From assembly GCF_001424705.1 (NCBI RefSeq), contig NZ_LMRA01000023.1, positions 251,004 to 315,003 on the forward strand: a DNA stretch of 64,000 bases, given 5' to 3'. Of this stretch, positions 50,550 to 58,208 are shown in pieces (position 1 is the stretch's first letter; each line of letters starts with the position of its first letter). The notes beneath the pieces were generated by a model. That model made no database searches and had not been told where the DNA came from. It saw only the letters and a list, made by a program, of their open reading frames with translations. Both the position numbers and the translations under genes were made by a program. The DNA is from Methylobacterium sp. Leaf465 (GTDB lineage Bacteria > Pseudomonadota > Alphaproteobacteria > Rhizobiales > Beijerinckiaceae).

Positions 50550-51289
50550 GGGGCGATCGCGAAGGTCGCGGCGACATCCGCGGCGGTCTCGATGGTGCCG
50601 GCGACGAGGGGCACCGGCGTGCCGCCGCGCTTGGCGCGCATCGGCGCGGGCGCCGCGAAGGCGATCGGCGGCCCCGAGGCCGTCGCCGGGGACTGGATCG
50701 ACACCACCCGCCCGAGGGTGACGCCGGCCGCCTCGGCCAGCCGTTCGGCCTGGGTCCGCGCATCCTTCATCGCCGCGCTGCGCACGGCGCTTTCGGCCGC
50801 GTCGGGATCGCGCAGGCCGAAGCCGACGCCGTCGATGCGGTTCGCCCCCCCGTCGAGGGCCCGCCGCATCAGGTCGCCGAGGCGCCCCATATCGGCGAGG
50901 CGCACCCGCACCGTGTTGGCGGCGCGGTAGCCGTCCGGCTTCTCGGCGAAGGACCCGTCCGCCTGTCGGACCGAGCGGGTGACCGGCTGCAGCGTCACCG
51001 CGGAGGTGCCGAGATCCGCCTCCGGCACCTTGAAGTCGGCGGCCAGCGCGAGGATCGCCTTCGCGGCGGTGCTGGCGCCGTCGAGGGCGGCGGCCGGGGT
51101 CGCGCCCCTGGCCTCGACGCCGATCTCCACCGAGGCGAAGTCCGGTGCCACTTCGGAGCGGGCGCGTCCGACGACGCTGATCCGGCCCTCGGCGAGCCCC
51201 GGCCTGTCCTCGGCCCGCGCCGCGCCCGGGACGTCGAGCAGGACGAGCGCCAGGAGGGCGGAGAGGGCGACCGCCTGGGTGCGCCTCAT
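50546..51289 (-). CDS. Periplasmic SIMPL-domain (DUF541) protein
   Basis: 247 aa. Signal peptide about 1-26 ([18 protein letters not shown]). The mature part matches SIMPL/DUF541 proteins: [56 protein letters not shown] and [18 protein letters not shown]. Relatives include BP26 of Brucella and YggE, implicated in oxidative stress tolerance, and they can assemble into ring-like oligomers. It is coupled by ATGA overlaps to argJ upstream and mutT downstream. Confidence 0.9.
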   Translation of the reverse strand: MRRTQAVALSALLALVLLDVPGAARAEDRPGLAEGRISVVGRARSEVAPDFASVEIGVEARGATPAAALDGASTAAKAILALAADFKVPEADLGTSAVTLQPVTRSVRQADGSFAEKPDGYRAANTVRVRLADMGRLGDLMRRALDGGANRIDGVGFGLRDPDAAESAVRSAAMKDARTQAERLAEAAGVTLGRVVSIQSPATASGPPIAFAAPAPMRAKRGGTPVPLVAGTIETAADVAATFAIAP

Positions 51290-52536
51290 GAGCGGTAATC
51301 CCCGTTGATCTCGATGTAGAGCTTGGTCAGGTCGCAGGTCCAGACGCGTGCGCTGCCCTCGCCGAGACCGAGATCGACCCGCACGGTGACGTCGGACTCG
51401 CGCATCACGGCGCTCGCCGCCGCTTCGCTGTAATCGGGATCGCGGGCGCCCGCGCGCGCCACGCGCACGTCGCCGAACCAGATCGCGAGGCGGTCGCGGT
51501 CGGCCGGCTCGCCGGCCTTGCCCACCGCCATCACCACCCGGCCCCAGTTGGCATCCTCGCCCGCGATGGCGGTCTTCACCAGGGGCGAGTTGGCGATCGA
51601 CATCGCGATGCGGTGGGCCGAGGCGTCGCTGGTCGCCCCCGTGACCCGCACGGTGACGAATTTGCGGGCCCCCTCGCCATCCCGGGCGACGAGCTGGGCC
51701 AGATCGACCAGGAGGTCGTCGAGGGCGGCGCGGAACCCGGAGAGGCGCGGATCGCCGGCGTCGGACATCGCGGCGTTGCCGGCCGCACCCGTCGCGAACA
51801 GCATCAGGGTGTCGGAGGTGGAGGTGTCGCCGTCGACGGTCACGCAGTTGAAGCTGGTGGCCGTGCCGGCGGAGAGGAGCGCCTGGAGCACCCCCTGGGG
51901 CAGGGCGGCATCGGTGAAGACGAAGCTCAGCATCGTCGCCATGTCGGGGGCGATCATGCCCGCGCCCTTGGCGATGCCGTTGAGGGTGACGGTGACGCCG
52001 TCGATGGTGGCCCGGCGCGTGGCGAGCTTGGGGAAGGTGTCGGTGGTCATGATGGCCTGGGCGGCCGCGGCCCAAGCCTCGGCGCCGTCCCGGGTCCGCC
52101 CGGCGCAGTCAGCCAGCACGCCCTCGAACTTGGTGGCGTCGAGGGGCTCGCCGATCACGCCGGTGGAGGCGATGAAGATCTCCTCCGGCCGGCACCGTGC
52201 CGCCTCGGCGGCGATCCGGGCCGTCAGTGCAACGGCCTCGCGCCCGCGCAGGCCCGTGAAGGCATTCGCGTTGCCGGAATTCACCACGAGGGCTCGGGCA
52301 CCCGCACTGCCCAGCGCCTCGCGGCACCAATCCACCGGAGCGGAGGGGCATTTCGAGCGGGTGAACACGCCGGCCGCCTGCGTGCCCGCGGCGAGCGCCA
52401 CGTAGAGCACGTCGGTCCGCCCGGAATAGCGGATGCCCGCCTGCGCGGTCGCGAGCCCGACGCCGCGAATCGCCGGGAGCTGCGGTTGTGTCTGGGGCGC
52501 CAGCGGCGAGACGGGGGGGCTCTTGGCAGACGACAT
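51286..52536 (-). CDS. argJ: Bifunctional glutamate N-acetyltransferase / amino-acid acetyltransferase ArgJ
   Basis: 416 aa from the ATG complementary to 52534-52536; the frame is open beyond but gives no ArgJ-like sequence. Family motifs: [10 protein letters not shown] (about 86-95), [12 protein letters not shown], and the autocleavage site [14 protein letters not shown] with nucleophile Thr201. It is made as one chain, cuts itself before Thr201, and transfers acetyl between N-acetylornithine and glutamate in arginine synthesis. It heads the coupled operon with the SIMPL and mutT genes. Confidence 0.95.
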   Translation of the reverse strand: MSSAKSPPVSPLAPQTQPQLPAIRGVGLATAQAGIRYSGRTDVLYVALAAGTQAAGVFTRSKCPSAPVDWCREALGSAGARALVVNSGNANAFTGLRGREAVALTARIAAEAARCRPEEIFIASTGVIGEPLDATKFEGVLADCAGRTRDGAEAWAAAAQAIMTTDTFPKLATRRATIDGVTVTLNGIAKGAGMIAPDMATMLSFVFTDAALPQGVLQALLSAGTATSFNCVTVDGDTSTSDTLMLFATGAAGNAAMSDAGDPRLSGFRAALDDLLVDLAQLVARDGEGARKFVTVRVTGATSDASAHRIAMSIANSPLVKTAIAGEDANWGRVVMAVGKAGEPADRDRLAIWFGDVRVARAGARDPDYSEAAASAVMRESDVTVRVDLGLGEGSARVWTCDLTKLYIEINGDYRS

Positions 52537-52886
52537 GGGCGAGGGCTCCGGATCTCCGCGGCCGTCTCGGGCGCGCGGCGAGGCCGGTGTTGCCCCGCGC
52601 GCGCCGTCCGCGTCAACCGCGACCACCGTCATCCCCCTGTCGCATCGGACGCGCCGGCCACGAGTCCTGTCAGACCAGGGACTTGTCCAGGGGATCCGCT
52701 TGCAGACCTGAGCCAGTGCTGCGGTGCAGCATCGTGTCGTGCGGGAGTTCTCCGGGTCGACGGTCCGGGACATTGGACGAAGGCGGGCCCGAAAGACACT
52801 CGCCTCGGCAGGATGGGGGGCTTGTCTGTACGAGCGAACGTGACATAGCATGCTGCGACGCACAGTTTCCGAGGTGATCGGCACGG
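52537..52886. other. Divergent intergenic region (argJ / receiver-like gene)
   Basis: 350 bp between two divergent genes. No palindrome, repeat or further gene is visible. It must hold the promoters of the argJ operon and of the receiver-like gene. Confidence 0.45.
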
Positions 52887-53351
52887 ATGTCCAGGCGCGA
52901 GGGGGGAGTCTCGACTATGGAACGACCGACTTCGCCAGGTGGCGCCTACGGCGTTCAGGTTCTGATCGCCGGTCGCCAGAAGCATTGGCGCGATGAGGTG
53001 ACGTCGCAGATTCGACGAGCGGGCTTCGCGGCCACCACGGTGGATTGCGGCGTCGACGCGATGACGGTCCTGGCCCTCGGCCTTCCCGTCGATGTTCTCG
53101 TGACGGACGTCAGCCTGCAGGGCAAGCTCTGCTGCCAGAAGCTGGCCTTGGAAGCCCGTGCTCTGCGCCCGGACCTGCGCATCGTCTTTGCCAGCGACCT
53201 GGAATCGCTGGCGAGCGAAGACGATCCGACGCCGTGGCTCGAGGAGCTGTTCGACGCCCAATTCCCCGACGACCGCGACGGCCTGATCGCGGTCCGGCGC
53301 ATCGACAACGTCGCCAGCACGGTGCGGGACGCTCTGCGCAGCCCTGCCTGA
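52887..53351 (+). CDS. Receiver-like protein with a degenerate phosphorylation site
   Basis: 154 aa. GAGGTGATC lies about 8 bp before ATG 52887; ATG 52917 with GGGGGGAG upstream is an alternative. The fold follows a response-regulator receiver ([20 protein letters not shown], then [20 protein letters not shown]), with Asp74 in the phosphoacceptor position. The acidic pair normally found after strand 1 is replaced by AGRQ and no KP motif is visible, so normal phosphorylation is doubtful. There is no output domain. It may act as a binding partner rather than a switch. Confidence 0.75.
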   Translation: MSRREGGVSTMERPTSPGGAYGVQVLIAGRQKHWRDEVTSQIRRAGFAATTVDCGVDAMTVLALGLPVDVLVTDVSLQGKLCCQKLALEARALRPDLRIVFASDLESLASEDDPTPWLEELFDAQFPDDRDGLIAVRRIDNVASTVRDALRSPA

Positions 53352-53510
53352 TCTCATCGGCCTTCGCTGCACGCGACCGGCTCTTCGAAATAATCCCCTT
53401 CGGGATCGACCGGCGGTGCCGTTGGGCTCCGATTGGCGAGCCGAATACCCCAACGACGTGACGGTTTTCTGACGGTCCGGTGCGGGTCAGACCTGCGATG
53501 CCCGGAAACG

Positions 53511-53540
53511 AAAAACGCCCTCGCAGGGATGCGAAGGCGT
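53511..53540 (-). terminator. Terminator after the PRC-barrel gene
   Basis: On the minus strand ACGCC-TTCGCA pairs with TGCGA-GGGCGT around TCCC (one mismatch), followed by TTTTT. It lies 25 bp after the stop of the PRC-barrel gene. Confidence 0.8.
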
Positions 53541-53564
53541 CCGTTCAACCCATCCGGGGCCGGA

Positions 53565-54083
53565 TCACTGCGCCTTGGGGGCGTCCGCCGGCTTCGGATT
53601 GGCATCCGTGTTCGTCTTGGTGGCATCCGCATTGGGCTTGGCCTTGCCGAGGTAGACGTATTCCGGCGCGGCGCGGAGCTGGTCCTTGTTGGTGTCGATG
53701 GTCGCCTTCAGGGTGGTGTCGTCGACGCGGACGAGCTTCATGGCGCTCGGGTCGATGGCCACGTACTTCGTGCCGATCCCGAGGAAGCCGCCGACGCCGA
53801 CCACCCACGACTTGACCGTATTCTTCTCGTCGAGCACGACGTCGGCGATCTCACCGATGGTCTCGTTGGCGGCGTTCTGGATGGTCAGGCCAACCAGCTT
53901 CGACGTGACCATGTCGCTCTTGTTCTGCACCACGAAGGTGGGGCGCAGATCGTTGGCGAGGGTCGCGGGGGCGGCCTGGACCGGTGCCGGCGAGGCGGCG
54001 GGCGCGGTGGCATCCGGCGACTGAGCGAGGGCGAGGGTGGCGCTGGCAGCGAGGAGAGTCGTGCCGAGCAACAGGCTGCGCAT
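53565..54083 (-). CDS. Exported PRC-barrel domain protein
   Basis: 172 aa from the ATG complementary to 54081-54083. Signal peptide about 1-20 (LLAASATLALA-QS). The linker is Ala/Pro-rich. The PRC-barrel is centred on KLVGLTIQNAANETIGEIADVVLDEK and VVGVGGFLGIGTKYVAID. The C-terminus is repetitive in Asn, Asp, Ala and Lys. In related bacteria such proteins are stress-linked envelope proteins. A strong terminator follows and a glutathione peroxidase-like gene diverges from it. Confidence 0.88.
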   Translation of the reverse strand: MRSLLLGTTLLAASATLALAQSPDATAPAASPAPVQAAPATLANDLRPTFVVQNKSDMVTSKLVGLTIQNAANETIGEIADVVLDEKNTVKSWVVGVGGFLGIGTKYVAIDPSAMKLVRVDDTTLKATIDTNKDQLRAAPEYVYLGKAKPNADATKTNTDANPKPADAPKAQ

Positions 54084-54275
54084 GGACGAAGTCTTTCGAA
54101 AGGTCGGGCCGAAGGGCGAACGAGGGGGGCCGTGGTGCCACAGCTCAAATTCAAGCTTCCGCCAAAGGTTCCCGCGATCCGGCATGGTGAATGGACGAAC
54201 GCCGGTCGGGCCTTAGATTTCTCGGTCCAAGGGGCGGCGGAACCGGTCCGCGCGCCCATAACGGGGTGCCGCACC

Positions 54276-54884
54276 ATGTCGAACGTCCTGCTGCCCAACG
54301 CCCGGCCCGCCAACGCCCGGCTCGCGCGGTTGCCGCGCCGTCACGCCCTCGCGTTGCTCGGTGGGGCCCTCGTCTGCGGTGTCCGCCCGGCCGTGGCCGA
54401 CGCCAGGAAGGCGGGCGACTTCGCCTTCGAGACGCCGGAGGGCGGAACCCTGCCGCTCTCGGCCTATGCCGGTCGGCCCATCTTCGTGGTCAATACCGCC
54501 ACGGCCTGCGGCTATGCCGGGCAATTCACGGGGCTGCAGGGCCTCTGGACCCGCTTCGGTGACCGGGGCCTCACCGTCATCGCGGTGCCGTCGCCCGATT
54601 TCGGCAACCAGGAACCCCTGGACGGCGTCGCCATCGCGGAGGCCGCCCGCAAGAACCATGGCGTGACCTTTCCGGTCACCGCCAAGACCCATGTCCGGGG
54701 TCCCGCCGCGCATCCGTTCTATCGCTGGGCGGCCGCCGAGAAGCCCGGCAGCACGCCCGGCTGGAACTTCCATAAGTATCTGGTCGACCGCGACGGCAGC
54801 CTGATCGGCGCCTTCCCGTCCTCGGTCGAGCCCAACGATCCGCGCATCGTCACCGCGATCGCCAACGCGCTGCCCGCCGCCTGA
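54276..54884 (+). CDS. Exported glutathione peroxidase-family protein
   Basis: 202 aa from ATG 54276. The N-terminus has RR followed by a hydrophobic run (LPRRHALALLGGALVCGV), a possible Tat signal. The thioredoxin-like core begins DFAFETPEGGTLPLSAYAG; the peroxidatic Cys78 is in NTATACGYAGQF, where most relatives have NVASxCG. The late motif GWNFHKYLVDRDG is conserved. It should reduce hydroperoxides, probably in the periplasm with a thioredoxin-like donor. It diverges from the PRC-barrel gene. Confidence 0.85.
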   Translation: MSNVLLPNARPANARLARLPRRHALALLGGALVCGVRPAVADARKAGDFAFETPEGGTLPLSAYAGRPIFVVNTATACGYAGQFTGLQGLWTRFGDRGLTVIAVPSPDFGNQEPLDGVAIAEAARKNHGVTFPVTAKTHVRGPAAHPFYRWAAAEKPGSTPGWNFHKYLVDRDGSLIGAFPSSVEPNDPRIVTAIANALPAA

Positions 54885-54888
54885 GCGT

Positions 54889-55113
54889 TCAGCGCGGGAT
54901 GTCCCGGGGCGGACGCAGGGACCCCGGTGGAGGCGGTGCGCGGCGGGGGCGCCGGGCCCGCTCCGACGTCCCGCGCACCGGCGGCGAGGCGTAGTTCGAG
55001 GCGAAGGGATTGGCCGGGGTGCGATCGGCGCTGCCGAACAGGCTGAACTCCGCCCGGGCGCCCTGGTCCGCGCCCAGCAGCGTCAGGAGGAGAGCGAGGC
55101 AAAGGCGGCGCAT
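54889..55113 (-). CDS. Small secreted Arg/Pro-rich protein
   Basis: 74 aa. The signal peptide ends ADQGARA-EF (about 22). The remainder is rich in Arg, Pro and Ser (ERARRPRRAPPPPGSLRPP) and likely unstructured. It ends 4 bp beyond the convergent peroxidase stop. No family recognised; small size makes the call tentative. Confidence 0.5.
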   Translation of the reverse strand: MRRLCLALLLTLLGADQGARAEFSLFGSADRTPANPFASNYASPPVRGTSERARRPRRAPPPPGSLRPPRDIPR

Positions 55114-55233
55114 GCGTGTTCCCGGGGTCGGCTGACTGCCTTGTCCCGATATCGCAAACCCCCACATCCCGCGAGAGGCCGCCCCGGAATCACCCTGAGA
55201 TCCGGGCTGGCGCGGGACGGGTCGAGGAACGGG

Positions 55234-55464
55234 ATGATGAAGCCGCACCGGTTCGAGCAGGCGGGTATCGTCTTCGAGATCGCCTTCGAGCGGGCGCCGG
55301 AGGGCTGGGTCGCCCATATCCGCCGCTCCGACAGCGAAACCACCCACGCGATCGGGTTTCCCGATGGGCCGGGCTACGACCCCGCCGATGTGCGCGGTTC
55401 GCTGATCGCGGGCTGCGCGGCGGCGCTTCCCAACCTGTCCTGGGCGAGCCCGACCCGACACTGA
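55234..55464 (+). CDS. Small hypothetical protein
   Basis: 76 aa from ATG 55234, with GAGGAACGGG just upstream. The sequence (GIVFEIAFERAPEGWVAHIRR, GFPDGPGYDPADVRGSLI) looks like a small alpha/beta protein without a signal peptide. No known domain. An alternative start upstream at 55141 would add a basic stretch. Confidence 0.55.
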   Translation: MMKPHRFEQAGIVFEIAFERAPEGWVAHIRRSDSETTHAIGFPDGPGYDPADVRGSLIAGCAAALPNLSWASPTRH

Positions 55465-55466
55465 GC

Positions 55467-55491
55467 GGAACCTCCCGAACCGCCCCGTGTT
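55467..55491 (+). promoter_or_regulatory. EcfG-like promoter for the DUF2188 gene
   Basis: GGAAC at 55467-55471, 16 bp, then TGTT at 55488-55491. The -35 element is exact and the -10 keeps its GTT core. It lies 60 bp upstream of the DUF2188 start codon. Confidence 0.5.
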
Positions 55492-55551
55492 CGCCCTCCC
55501 GGATGCTGCGCTCGCAGACGCGCGGGTGCGTGAAACGGGAAGGAACAGCCG

Positions 55552-55791
55552 ATGTCCGAGATCACCTATCGCATCGTCGAGCACGATGGCGGCTTCGCCT
55601 ACAAGGTCGGCGACGTGTTCTCAGAGACCTATCCGAGCCATGACGAGGCCCTGCAGGCGGCCCAGGCCGCCGCGGCCGAGCAGCAGGTTCCGGGTTCGAC
55701 GGAGGGCATCCGCTACCAGGACAGCCAGGGCGCCTGGCACGACGAGACCGCCCAGGGCAACGATCGTCCGACGGCGCGCGTGGTCGATTGA
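55552..55791 (+). CDS. DUF2188 domain protein
   Basis: 79 aa, GGAAGGAA upstream of ATG 55552. The pattern TYRIVEHDGGFAYKVGDVFSE, then SHDEALQAAQAAAAEQ, matches DUF2188, a small fold of bacterial stress-related proteins that show a paired strand and helix. No enzyme motif. The EcfG-like promoter upstream supports general-stress induction. Confidence 0.8.
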   Translation: MSEITYRIVEHDGGFAYKVGDVFSETYPSHDEALQAAQAAAAEQQVPGSTEGIRYQDSQGAWHDETAQGNDRPTARVVD

Positions 55792-55815
55792 CGTCCGGTC
55801 CCGGTCCGGCGGCGC

Positions 55816-57153
55816 TCAGGCCGAGCGTCGCCGGGGCGGGGTCCCACCGGCCGGCCAGGCGGCCAGGGCCGGCTCGACCTCGAGGCCCGGTCCGGTCCCC
55901 GCGCGAGGGGGCGCGCCCTCGCATTTGGTGCGGTTGCGCCCCGCCGACTTCGCCCGGTAGAGCGCCGCATCGGCGGCCTCCACCAGGGCGGCCGGGGTCT
56001 CCGCGCCGTCCGGGCTCGCCGCGACGCCGACGCTGACGGTGACGTGGTCCAGGCCGTCGCCGCGCCCGGCATGGGGCAGGGCGAGGGCATTGAGCGACTG
56101 GCGGACCCGCTCCGCCAGGACGATGGCCGCCGCGCTGTCGAGGCCCGGCAGCAACAGGGCGAATTCCTCGCCGCCGTAGCGCGACACGAGGTCGGTGGTC
56201 CCGCTGACCCGGGCGGTCAGCAGCCGCGAGATCTCGCACAGGCAAGCATCGCCCGCCCCGTGTCCGTAATGGTCGTTGAAGCGCTTGAAGTGGTCGACAT
56301 CCACCAGCATCAGGGCGAACGGATCGCCGTCGCGGGAGGCCTGCCACAGGGCTTCGAGACGCTGCGAGAAGGCCCTCCGATTGGCGAGGCCCGTGAGCGG
56401 GTCCGTGGTCGAGAGACGGGTCAGCCGGGCGTTGGCGACCACGAGCTGCTGCGCCCGCAAGGATTCCCGCAGCGTGTAGAGGTAGTTGCGTCGGTTGGCG
56501 CTCTCGATCTCATGCGCGGCCCCCAGACTGAAGGCGATGCCGATCAGCATGTCGAGCCGGACCAGGCCCGCCAGATCCGGGGCAATCTCCGGGTGGGCGG
56601 CGATGGCGAGGCCGCCGGCGAGCGCGGTCGTGCCGGAGACGATGCAGGCCCAGGTGAACCGGAGCGCCAGGGAGATGTTGGCGAAGATCACCGTCAGCCA
56701 GATCGCCGTGGTCGCGTGGGCGACGTTGGGTCCGTGGCCGAGCCAGAGCGTGAGCACCGGGATCGTCACCGCCGCCAGGACGCCGAGGCCGCACAGGGCC
56801 TCCCGAATGGGGGCGCTCACCCGGCTCAGGCCCACGAAGATCCCGATGGCCAGCGGCGTCATCACGGCGAACCGCAGGACCAGGTTCAGCATCGCGACGT
56901 CGGGCGTGGTGACGAAGGCAACCCAGGCATAGAGGTGGAAGACCGCGAGGCCGATGAGGGTGGTGCGCCGCAGGTGCCGAACCCGCCGGCGTCCGGTCTC
57001 CGCCTCGAACCGGCTTTCGAGTTCGGCCGGGAAGACGAGGCGCCAGCGCGTCGCCTGCAGCGTCCGTTCGATGAGCACCAGCAGACGGTCGCTGGCGCGA
57101 AACGACAGGGAGCCCGGATCGTCGGACGATCGGGCAGCAGACGAAGCGATCAC
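55816..57153 (-). CDS. Membrane diguanylate cyclase (GGDEF)
   Basis: 445 aa from a GTG complementary to 57151-57153. The frame is open 66 codons further, but that part is made from the 20-bp tandem array and is unlikely coding. Residues about 45-230 contain five or six membrane segments (TTLIGLAVFHLYAWVAFVT, FAVMTPLAIGIFVGL, LGVLAAVTIPVLTLWLG). The GGDEF domain (about 265-425) has the active-site loop as GGEEF in SRYGGEEFALLLPG. It should make cyclic di-GMP at the membrane. The start codon is uncertain. Confidence 0.88.
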   Translation of the reverse strand: MIASSAARSSDDPGSLSFRASDRLLVLIERTLQATRWRLVFPAELESRFEAETGRRRVRHLRRTTLIGLAVFHLYAWVAFVTTPDVAMLNLVLRFAVMTPLAIGIFVGLSRVSAPIREALCGLGVLAAVTIPVLTLWLGHGPNVAHATTAIWLTVIFANISLALRFTWACIVSGTTALAGGLAIAAHPEIAPDLAGLVRLDMLIGIAFSLGAAHEIESANRRNYLYTLRESLRAQQLVVANARLTRLSTTDPLTGLANRRAFSQRLEALWQASRDGDPFALMLVDVDHFKRFNDHYGHGAGDACLCEISRLLTARVSGTTDLVSRYGGEEFALLLPGLDSAAAIVLAERVRQSLNALALPHAGRGDGLDHVTVSVGVAASPDGAETPAALVEAADAALYRAKSAGRNRTKCEGAPPRAGTGPGLEVEPALAAWPAGGTPPRRRSA

Positions 57154-57182
57154 GCGCGGAAAAATCCATGGGCAAGCGGGCG

Positions 57183-57206
57183 GCGGGCAGGCGGGCAGGC
57201 GGGCGA
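57183..57206. repeat. 8-bp tandem repeat, three units
   Basis: GCGGGCAG at 57183 and 57191, then GCGGGCGA at 57199. It lies 15 bp from the 20-bp array and about 30 bp upstream of the GGDEF start. Confidence 0.6.
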
Positions 57207-57220
57207 CGGGCAGGCGAGCC

Positions 57221-57340
57221 ACTTCGGCTCCCGGGCGAAGAGTTCGGCTCCCGGGCGAAGAGTTCGGCCCCCGGGCCAAGAGTTCGGCTTCCGGGCCAAG
57301 AGTTCGGCTCCCGGGCCAAGCGTTCGGCCCCACGGGCAAG
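57221..57340. repeat. 20-bp tandem repeat, six units
   Basis: Units begin at 57221, 57241, 57261, 57281, 57301 and 57321. The consensus is AGTTCGGCTCCCGGGCCAAG; the first and last units diverge most. The period is not a multiple of three, and the array stays open in several frames on both strands, producing false long reading frames. It lies 68 bp upstream of the chosen GGDEF start. Confidence 0.88.
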
Positions 57341-57598
57341 AGTGACCGCAACTCCTGTCGGCATGCTTGCCCCGATCGCTAAAATCCGAGCGATCGATGG
57401 CACAGAATGACCAGGACGTGTAAAAATGTGACTGACAATCATGGGATGTGACGGTGCCCGACCGAATGGACGATTGCCTCCCGGGGGCCACCTCGTGCAT
57501 GCCTCGTCCAGATCCGGGCGCGCGCCGCCGCGGACCGCGTTCGGGGCTGCCCGTCGCCACCCCTCGACCCGGATCTCTACGCCTTCTGGAGCCTGCCC

Positions 57599-58198
57599 GT
57601 GACCCTCTCGAACCCACGCCAGCCCGACCACGACATCGATCCGCTCTTCCTCGAGCGCTGGTCCCCGCGCGCCTTCACGGGCGAGGCCGTGCCGGAATCC
57701 GAGCTTCTGCGGATGATCGAGGCCGCCCGCTGGGCGCCGTCCTCCTACAACTCCCAGCCCTGGCGCTTCGTCTACGCCCTGCGCGGAACCCCCGCCTGGG
57801 AGACCTTCCTCGACCTGCTGGTGCCGGGAAACCGCAAGTGGGCGGAGGGGGCCGGCGCCCTCGTCATCCTGGTCTCGAGCAAGCTGATGAAGACCGGTGA
57901 CGGCCTGACGCCCTCGGCGAGCCATTCCCTCGACACCGGGGCCGCCTCGGCGAACTTCCAGCTCCAGGCGATCCGCCAGGGCTGGCACGTGCACGGCATG
58001 GGCGGGTTCGACAAGGCGCGCTCCGTCACCGTGCTCAACGTGCCGCCGGACCATCAGGTCGAGGCGGCCTACGCCGTCGGGCGCGCGGCGAACCCGGCCG
58101 ATCTCACCGAGGAGCAGCGGGCCAAGGAGGTGCCGAACGGCCGGCGGCCGATCACCGACTTCGCCTTCGCCGGTGCCTTCAAGGCCCGCGAAGCCTGA
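57599..58198 (+). CDS. Nitroreductase-family flavoprotein
   Basis: 199 aa from a GTG at 57599. The FMN-binding start (DPLFLERWSPRAFTGEAVPE, then IEAARWAPSSYNSQPWRF) is typical of the family, as are the inserted LMKTGDGLTPSASHSLDTG and ANFQLQAIRQGWHVHGMGGF. Such proteins reduce nitro groups, quinones or flavins with NAD(P)H. It lies 11 bp upstream of an acyl-CoA synthetase gene. The physiological substrate is unknown. Confidence 0.9.
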   Translation: MTLSNPRQPDHDIDPLFLERWSPRAFTGEAVPESELLRMIEAARWAPSSYNSQPWRFVYALRGTPAWETFLDLLVPGNRKWAEGAGALVILVSSKLMKTGDGLTPSASHSLDTGAASANFQLQAIRQGWHVHGMGGFDKARSVTVLNVPPDHQVEAAYAVGRAANPADLTEEQRAKEVPNGRRPITDFAFAGAFKAREA

Positions 58199-58208
58199 GT
58201 CGTCCGCC

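Larger units (their letters stand above)
57154..57598. other. Intergenic region with two tandem arrays
   Basis: 445 bp between the GGDEF and nitroreductase genes. It holds 8-bp repeats at 57183-57206 and 20-bp repeats at 57221-57340. The right half contains AT-richer sequence, probably the promoter region of one or both genes. Confidence 0.6.

Noticed and set aside
57221..57340. CRISPR array
   Set aside because: The 20-bp units are contiguous with no spacers, and no cas gene is present.
57154..57351. Extension of the GGDEF protein to an ATG at 57351
   Set aside because: The extra residues come only from tandem repeats with a 20-bp period read in shifting frames, and give a Pro/Gly/Arg-rich leader unlike any GGDEF protein.
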